Below, one piece after another: positions 24,563 to 28,751 of a DNA stretch of 28,751 nucleotides. The stretch covers positions 1-28,751 of the forward strand of contig CALCHN010000039.1 of NCBI GenBank assembly GCA_937901255.1. The letters run 5' to 3'. The translations under genes were made by a program, and so were the position numbers. The notes under the pieces are model-generated. The model was given only the letters and a program-made list of their open reading frames with translations. It ran no database searches and was not told the DNA's origin. Position 1 is the stretch's first letter; each line of letters begins with the position of its first letter. Origin of the DNA: an uncultured Flavobacteriales bacterium. GTDB taxonomy: Bacteria; Bacteroidota; Bacteroidia; Flavobacteriales_E; Vicingaceae.

Positions 24563-24609
24563 CAAGTAATTTATGACGCGATTAATAAGCAGAAACAGTT
24601 GGTGGATTA
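24555..24609 (+). repeat. GH3-gene 3'-end repeat, copy R2 (displaced, synonymous changes)
   Basis: Reads in frame NIQQVIYDAINKQKQLVD-stop, as does the hydrolase gene (DIQQ...). Within the shared codons all differences are synonymous (CAG/CAA, GAT/GAC, GCC/GCG, ATA/ATT; stop TAG/TAA). It is a gene-end fragment without the rest of the gene and ends 37 bases from the stop of ATPase B. Confidence 0.88.
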
Positions 24610-24646
24610 ACTACTAAAGCACCAGAATTACGCACTCACATCAAAT

Positions 24647-25768
24647 TTAATCAGAACAAATAAAATCATGAAAATTATCTTTATTAATCACTGTAAACGA
24701 AGCATCATAAGCTGCGATAAAGGATTTAGGTAACTTTACTTTCGCTTTTGGATTCCATTTAAACTCAAAACCATTTATTTTACCCCCTTTCTCTTCCACA
24801 TAATCTACCTCTTGTTGTTGTATAGTTCTCCAGAAAAAACTATTGGCATATTTTAAATGATAATGATTTCTTTTCAATCGTTCTCCAATTAGAAAGTTCT
24901 CCCATAAAGCACCAATATCATTTCTAAATTCAATTGGGTTAAAATTTTGAATTAATGCGTTTCTAATCCCATTGTCATAGAAATAATATTTTTTATTGGT
25001 TTTTATTTCATTTCTTAAATTTCTACTAAACGAAGGAAGAGCGTAAACCACATAGCCTAACTCTAATAAGCGAATATAATTGCCTACCGTATTTTTATCA
25101 ACTCCAACCAATTGTGCAATCTCATTAAAACTCACTTCATTTCCCACCTGAAAAGCTAGTGCTTGAAGTATTTTTTCAAGTACTTCTGGTTTTTTAATGT
25201 TGGCATAAGATAAAATATCCTTATACAAATAACTCTCTGTTAGTTGATTTAGTAGTTCAACTTCGCTACCTCTATTGTTAATAATATCAGGATAAAACCC
25301 ATATATTAATCTAGTTTCCAAATCACTTTGAGCAGCAATATATCCAAATTGTTTTTCGTATTCTTCGTATGAAATTGGATACAAGTTGTATTCCCATTTT
25401 CTACCAGTAAGTGGTTCGTTCATCTCATTTTTTAATTCAAATGCCGATGAGCCACTAACCAATAATTGAATATCTTTAAATTGGTCATGAATAATTTTTA
25501 AGGTTATTCCAATATTTTCAATTCGTTGAGCCTCATCAATAAACACAATTTTTGCATTACCTAATATACTTTTAAGTTTCTCAATGGATGGATTAGTTAA
25601 ATTGCTTCTAACTATTGGTTCATCTCCATTTAAAAAAAGGTAATCTTTATGCTTTAACAACGCTTTAATTAAAGTTGTTTTCCCTACTTGTCTTGGTCCA
25701 ATCAAGACTATTGCTTTGTCCTTAAAAAGTTTATTATCAATAATTTTCGTTAAAGTTCTTGTTATCAT
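24647..25768 (-). CDS. AAA_14/DUF4143-family ATPase, copy B
   Basis: 373 residues from the ATG at 25766-25768 (MITRTLTKIIDNKLFKDKAI); a TTG seven codons upstream is in frame, but it overlaps the inverted-repeat operator. P-loop GPRQVGKTT (24-32), Walker B KIVFIDEAQRI (about 73-83), LLVSGSSAFEL sensor, GRKWEYNLYPISYEEY, a winged-helix part (LVGVDKNTVGNYIRLLELGY) and a well-preserved nuclease-like end (QQQEVDYVEEKGGKINGFEF). It is only distantly related to copy A (different subgroup), yet has the same orientation and sits in the same kind of slot, between repeats R2 and R3. Cellular role unknown. Confidence 0.9.
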   Translation of the reverse strand: MITRTLTKIIDNKLFKDKAIVLIGPRQVGKTTLIKALLKHKDYLFLNGDEPIVRSNLTNPSIEKLKSILGNAKIVFIDEAQRIENIGITLKIIHDQFKDIQLLVSGSSAFELKNEMNEPLTGRKWEYNLYPISYEEYEKQFGYIAAQSDLETRLIYGFYPDIINNRGSEVELLNQLTESYLYKDILSYANIKKPEVLEKILQALAFQVGNEVSFNEIAQLVGVDKNTVGNYIRLLELGYVVYALPSFSRNLRNEIKTNKKYYFYDNGIRNALIQNFNPIEFRNDIGALWENFLIGERLKRNHYHLKYANSFFWRTIQQQEVDYVEEKGGKINGFEFKWNPKAKVKLPKSFIAAYDASFTVINKDNFHDFICSD

Positions 25769-25786
25769 TTTATTAGTTATTTTATA

Positions 25787-25835
25787 CAAAAATAGTAATA
25801 TTTAGTGAATACAATCACTAAATATTACTATTTTT
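25787..25835 (-). promoter_or_regulatory. Promoter of ATPase B inside a perfect 21-base inverted repeat
   Basis: Arms 25788-25808 and 25815-25835 are perfect complements over 21 bases with a six-base spacer (core ATATTTAGTGA). The -7 box TATTTTTG (minus, 25794-25787) lies in the start-proximal arm, and a TTG at 25814-25812 in the spacer could be the -33 element (17-base spacing). The arrangement is that of an operator over a promoter. Confidence 0.65.
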
Positions 25836-25890
25836 AGTGAATTGACATGTTTAAATAATTGGTTACTGATTTGAGTTATTGTTTTGAAAC

Positions 25891-25918
25891 ATCAATAAAA
25901 ATATATAAATTATACTTA
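25891..25918. repeat. 28-base promoter-region repeat, remnant before R3
   Basis: Matches 24 of 28 bases of the ATPase A promoter region (24486-24513) but is not attached to any ATPase gene; it stands five bases before repeat R3. Suggests a lost cassette. Confidence 0.55.
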
Positions 25919-25923
25919 GCAAT

Positions 25924-25966
25924 TAATTTATGATGCCATAAATAAGCAGAAACAGTTGGTGGATTA
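25924..25966 (+). repeat. GH3-gene 3'-end repeat, copy R3 (displaced)
   Basis: Identical over 43 bases to the end of the functional hydrolase gene; in frame it reads LIYDAINKQKQLVD-stop. Bases just after the stop (ACTACTAAA) are shared with R2 apart from a 4-base indel, but not with R1. Confidence 0.9.
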
Positions 25967-26002
25967 AAACACTACTAAAACATAAGTAATAGAAATAATT
26001 AC

Positions 26003-26010
26003 TACATTTG
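26003..26010 (+). promoter_or_regulatory. -7 box upstream of the lipoprotein gene
   Basis: TACATTTG, exact TAnnTTTG consensus, 15 bases before the ATG at 26026. No good TTTG at the expected -33 position. Confidence 0.5.
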
Positions 26011-26025
26011 GGATAAAGATATAAT

Positions 26026-26610
26026 ATGTTAATAATGAAGTATTCAATAGTCCTACTCATTTTATCAATTCTCAGTTGCTCATACAAAGGAGATGTCTAT
26101 AATCAACAAGATGAAAATGAAAATAAAAATGTATTTAATTTCAATCCCTTTGATAAAAATTTTACCATTGATACATCGCAAGCAAAAACATTTGGATTTA
26201 TAAAAACAATTTATGAGAACGAAGAATCTCATAAATATTTAATGGAAAAAGAGGGTTATGAACTAGGTTTTAAGAAGTTTAAGAATTCAAATATTCTGAT
26301 AATGAAAGAACTGGGTATTTATCTTGATACAATTTCATTTATTGGAAAACCCAAAGAAGAATATAATGAATTCCTACAATCAGACGAACATAGGAAGCTC
26401 CCTTTTGATACTGTCAAAGTTGATCGAATCATGAAACTATTTAACCTCGACAGAGTTAAACCTTCCAATGAAGGATGGCTAACTTATACCAACCTAAATG
26501 GAGAAATATTCTATTTGGTCTTCTCAGTCTGGGCTAATAGTGATAAGATGGAAACTGGTCGAACTCTACTCTATCTGTCGGAGGAAAATGACTTAAATAC
26601 TGTAAAATAA
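26026..26610 (+). CDS. Small hypothetical lipoprotein
   Basis: 194 residues from the ATG at 26026 (a second ATG at 26035 is equally possible). The signal peptide YSIVLLILSILSC ends in a lipobox-like ILSC, so the mature protein should be anchored through Cys. The rest is soluble and mixed alpha/beta (KTFGFIKTIYENEESHKYLM, YLDTISFIGKPKEEYNEF, WLTYTNLNGEIFYLVFSVW). No family recognised. It lies after repeat R3 and may originally have been the next gene downstream of the hydrolase; it is convergent with the receptor gene. Confidence 0.75.
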   Translation: MLIMKYSIVLLILSILSCSYKGDVYNQQDENENKNVFNFNPFDKNFTIDTSQAKTFGFIKTIYENEESHKYLMEKEGYELGFKKFKNSNILIMKELGIYLDTISFIGKPKEEYNEFLQSDEHRKLPFDTVKVDRIMKLFNLDRVKPSNEGWLTYTNLNGEIFYLVFSVWANSDKMETGRTLLYLSEENDLNTVK

Positions 26611-26712
26611 AAAAATCCCCTCCACTCACACAGCTTTAGTAAAGCATAATTCGTGAATTATTAAGTAATTTTCTATTAGCGGATTTTTACTTCCTGATTA
26701 ATAAGATATCTC

Positions 26713-26730
26713 CCCCGATAGCTATCGGGG
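26713..26730. terminator. Palindromic repeat CCCCGATAGCTATCGGGG (bidirectional terminator)
   Basis: Perfect 18-base palindrome in the 225-base spacer between two convergent genes; followed by TCATTTTACT on the plus strand and preceded by an AT-rich stretch. I recognise this as a common intergenic palindrome in Bacteroidota (from memory). The rest of 26611-26835 holds nothing I can identify. Confidence 0.6.
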
Positions 26731-26835
26731 TCATTTTACTAAGCTTCGTTTCTCAGCTTGTCAAATTTCAATCGATATGACAGCGATGATTGGCTTGGTG
26801 CGGTAGAAAAGTCCTTCATCTAGGAATTTAGGGCT

Positions 26836-28751
26836 TTACCCTCCTTCAAAATCACCATTAAAATCTCTTTGGTAGTTTTCTTGTCTTTTCTTTTGCTGAT
26901 TAATTCTATAGGAGAAACTCAAACGAGCCCAACGTGTTCTCCATTGTCTTTCATTTACAGAAATGAAATTATCTCCTTCTGAAGTTCCTCTCCATTTACG
27001 CGTATTAAAAATATCGTTCACATTAAAGGTAATGGTTCCCTTGCCTTTTAGCAAATCAAACGAAAAACCAGCATCTAATGAATACATGGCTTTGTTGTCG
27101 CCTTGCACTTCCTGACGAGGTGCTCTGTAAAAAGCTGATGCTTGTAAGTTCACTTTCTTTTTTATCGTCCATTTTGAATTTAACCTTGTTGACCAAGTAT
27201 AGGTGTCTGCATCATAACGTTGGTTATTTAATTCGCCTTCCTGAATTTCTCTAAAAAAATTAAAACTACCTCTTACATTCCACACTTTAAACGGCTCGTA
27301 AGAACCTGAAAACTCAACACCATAAGCATCTCTTGTTCCTAAGTTATAAGGTAATCTTATGGTATTTCCCTCATTATCAGGAACAATAATTCTGGTAATC
27401 ACATCTGTAGTATAGCGGTAATAAACGCTAGAAAGTAAAGAACCTTTTTTCCACATTTTTAAATATCCTGCTTCATAAGAATCTGAAAGTTCTGGATCTA
27501 AATTGGGATTTCCTGAGAAAACATTTCTGGCATCGCTAAAACTAAAAAAGGGTAATAAATACCAATGTCTCGGACGTTGAATTCTTTTACTATAACTCAA
27601 CTGTACAGAATTTTCATTTTTTAATTCATACGAAAAATGTACACTCGGAAACAAGTTAAAATATTGTCTGTTATTTTCTTCATCCGTTAATTTTAACAAC
27701 GTAGTTACATCCGAATATTCAGCTCTTACACCCAATTGATAAGAAAATTTCTTTTTAATTTTATTACCAAACATCATATAAGCAGCATAAATGTTTTCAT
27801 CATATTGCATATCGTTATAAAAACCGGGCAGAGCCTCAAATTGCTGAGAAACATCATTAAAATTTCCTACGGCATAAGGATTCGTAATAGTTCTTAAAGT
27901 AGATTTCACTCCCGTTTCAAACTTTCCTTCTTTATATGGATGAACATAATCTGCCTGAAACAACCAATCGTCAGATTTTTCATTATTAAATACACTTTGA
28001 ACAGAGTTTTGAGAAGCATCGGTAGAATTTTGGTAAATAAAAGAATTTTCAAAATCCATAGCTCCCGATTTTTGAGCATCTATGGTAAACAATCTGTTTT
28101 TTTGCTCAAAAGTTTTTCTATAATTAAATGAAACATCGTAAGAAGAAAGGTCTTTATCTTCCACCTCATCTCTGTTTACCACTTGTGTGGGAAGGTCTAA
28201 ACTATTAAAATCGGAATATTGAAGTTTTACACTATTATCAGCATCTCCAGCATTAAAACTCCCTGAAAACGTTACAGAATTATGTTTGTTAATGTCTATA
28301 CTTGTTCCTGCTCTAAAATTATGATTAATGGTATTTCTTTCTGATTTTGAAACACTTTCGTAACTAAAAGAGGTGTCTGGATAGAAAAATCGTTGCGTAG
28401 AAATACTTGTCCCTGGCGATTCTCTATAATTTACACCGTAACCGAAAAAATAATTCATCTTTTCTTTTTTGATGTTTAAGTTAAAGCCTCCACCATAATT
28501 GCTCGGATAACCTATATCAACATTTACCACTCCATTTATACCTTCTCTTTTATCTTTTTTAAGAATAATATTGATAATCCCTACTTCCCCCTCAGCATCG
28601 TACCTTGAGGATGGATTGGTAATTACTTCAATTTTTTCAATCTGGTTTCCTTGCAATTGCTTTAATGCCTGAGAAGTACTCATCCCTGTCATTCCGGAAG
28701 GTTTGCCATTTATTAAAATTCGTACATTTCCGCTTCCTCTTAAACTCACAT
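26836..28751 (-). CDS. TonB-dependent-receptor-like outer-membrane beta-barrel protein (N-terminus outside window)
   Basis: At least 638 residues; the frame is open to the window edge, so the signal peptide, any CarboxypepD_reg domain and the start of the plug are missing. The visible plug part reads VSLRGSGNVRILINGKPSGM and then IEKIEVITNPSSRYDAEGEV, the typical end of a plug domain, followed by a barrel of the outer-membrane beta-barrel family found in Bacteroidota (YGYGVNY-like strands, SYSKRIQRPRHWYLLPFFSF, NLDPELSDSYEAGYLK, WRTRWARLSFSYRI). After the last strand there is a polar tail (QQKKRQENYQRDFNGDFEGG) instead of a terminal aromatic residue. Ligand unknown. Confidence 0.9.
   Translation of the reverse strand, partial: VSLRGSGNVRILINGKPSGMTGMSTSQALKQLQGNQIEKIEVITNPSSRYDAEGEVGIINIILKKDKREGINGVVNVDIGYPSNYGGGFNLNIKKEKMNYFFGYGVNYRESPGTSISTQRFFYPDTSFSYESVSKSERNTINHNFRAGTSIDINKHNSVTFSGSFNAGDADNSVKLQYSDFNSLDLPTQVVNRDEVEDKDLSSYDVSFNYRKTFEQKNRLFTIDAQKSGAMDFENSFIYQNSTDASQNSVQSVFNNEKSDDWLFQADYVHPYKEGKFETGVKSTLRTITNPYAVGNFNDVSQQFEALPGFYNDMQYDENIYAAYMMFGNKIKKKFSYQLGVRAEYSDVTTLLKLTDEENNRQYFNLFPSVHFSYELKNENSVQLSYSKRIQRPRHWYLLPFFSFSDARNVFSGNPNLDPELSDSYEAGYLKMWKKGSLLSSVYYRYTTDVITRIIVPDNEGNTIRLPYNLGTRDAYGVEFSGSYEPFKVWNVRGSFNFFREIQEGELNNQRYDADTYTWSTRLNSKWTIKKKVNLQASAFYRAPRQEVQGDNKAMYSLDAGFSFDLLKGKGTITFNVNDIFNTRKWRGTSEGDNFISVNERQWRTRWARLSFSYRINQQKKRQENYQRDFNGDFEGG

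Noticed and set aside
23279..25768. The two ATPase genes as a restriction or abortive-infection defence system
   Set aside because: Family function is unknown; the nuclease-like ends are not proof of activity, and no partner defence genes are present apart from the separate HigBA pair.
26017..26025. TATAAT-like sequence before the lipoprotein gene as a sigma70-type -10 box
   Set aside because: The Bacteroidota primary sigma factor uses TAnnTTTG, and an exact copy lies just upstream at 26003.

Overview
The window comes from a low-GC member of the Bacteroidota, most likely class Flavobacteriia. The evidence is the gene order tRNA cluster-tuf-tRNA-Trp-secE-nusG-rplKAJL-rpoB, promoter boxes of the Bacteroidota type (TTTG / TAnnTTTG), near absence of Shine-Dalgarno sequences, a TPR/PD40/OmpA protein of the PorE type, an outer-membrane beta-barrel TonB-type receptor, and short palindromic repeats (CCTGACAGG..., CCCCGATAGC...) that I recognise as common in this phylum. 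Species and genus cannot be read from this sequence.

Layout. Positions 1-8470 (minus strand) hold the conserved translation/transcription block: tRNA-Thr(UGU), Tyr(GUA), Gly(UCC), Thr(GGU), tuf, tRNA-Trp(CCA), secE, nusG, rplK, rplA, rplJ, rplL and the first ~1100 codons of rpoB. A consensus promoter lies at 8471-8501 and overlaps a terminator for the genes upstream of it. Positions 8523-9731 hold a short ribosome hibernation factor and a XerC/D-type recombinase, followed at 9803 by aroE. Positions 10663-15603 hold two large envelope genes, a PorE-like OmpA protein and an AsmA-type protein with an unusual charged coiled-coil tail. A ~540-base non-coding stretch (15604-16146) carries interspersed repeats. 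It is followed by a small conserved-looking acidic protein and an overlapping pair of zinc-ribbon membrane proteins, the second a CPBP intramembrane protease.

From 18003 the region is more accessory: a RhlE-type DEAD-box helicase with an elaborate leader, a HigBA toxin-antitoxin pair, a GH3/serine-hydrolase fusion, two AAA_14/DUF4143 ATPase genes, a small lipoprotein and a TonB-type receptor that runs off the end.

The two most interesting things are these. (1) The helicase leader (19266-19441): a consensus -7 box is followed almost directly by a 31-codon leader ORF. Its first ~8 codons are complementary (22 of 24 positions) to the 24 bases that end one base before the helicase start codon, so translation of the peptide could control access to the helicase start. 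(2) The last ~43 bases of the GH3-hydrolase gene are present three times, each copy separated from the next by one AAA_14 ATPase gene. The middle copy differs only by synonymous changes in the shared codons, as expected if ATPase cassettes inserted at the 3' end of the gene and replaced that end each time. No integrase or transposase is present in the cassettes.

Positions were counted by hand and small sites may be off by one or two bases.
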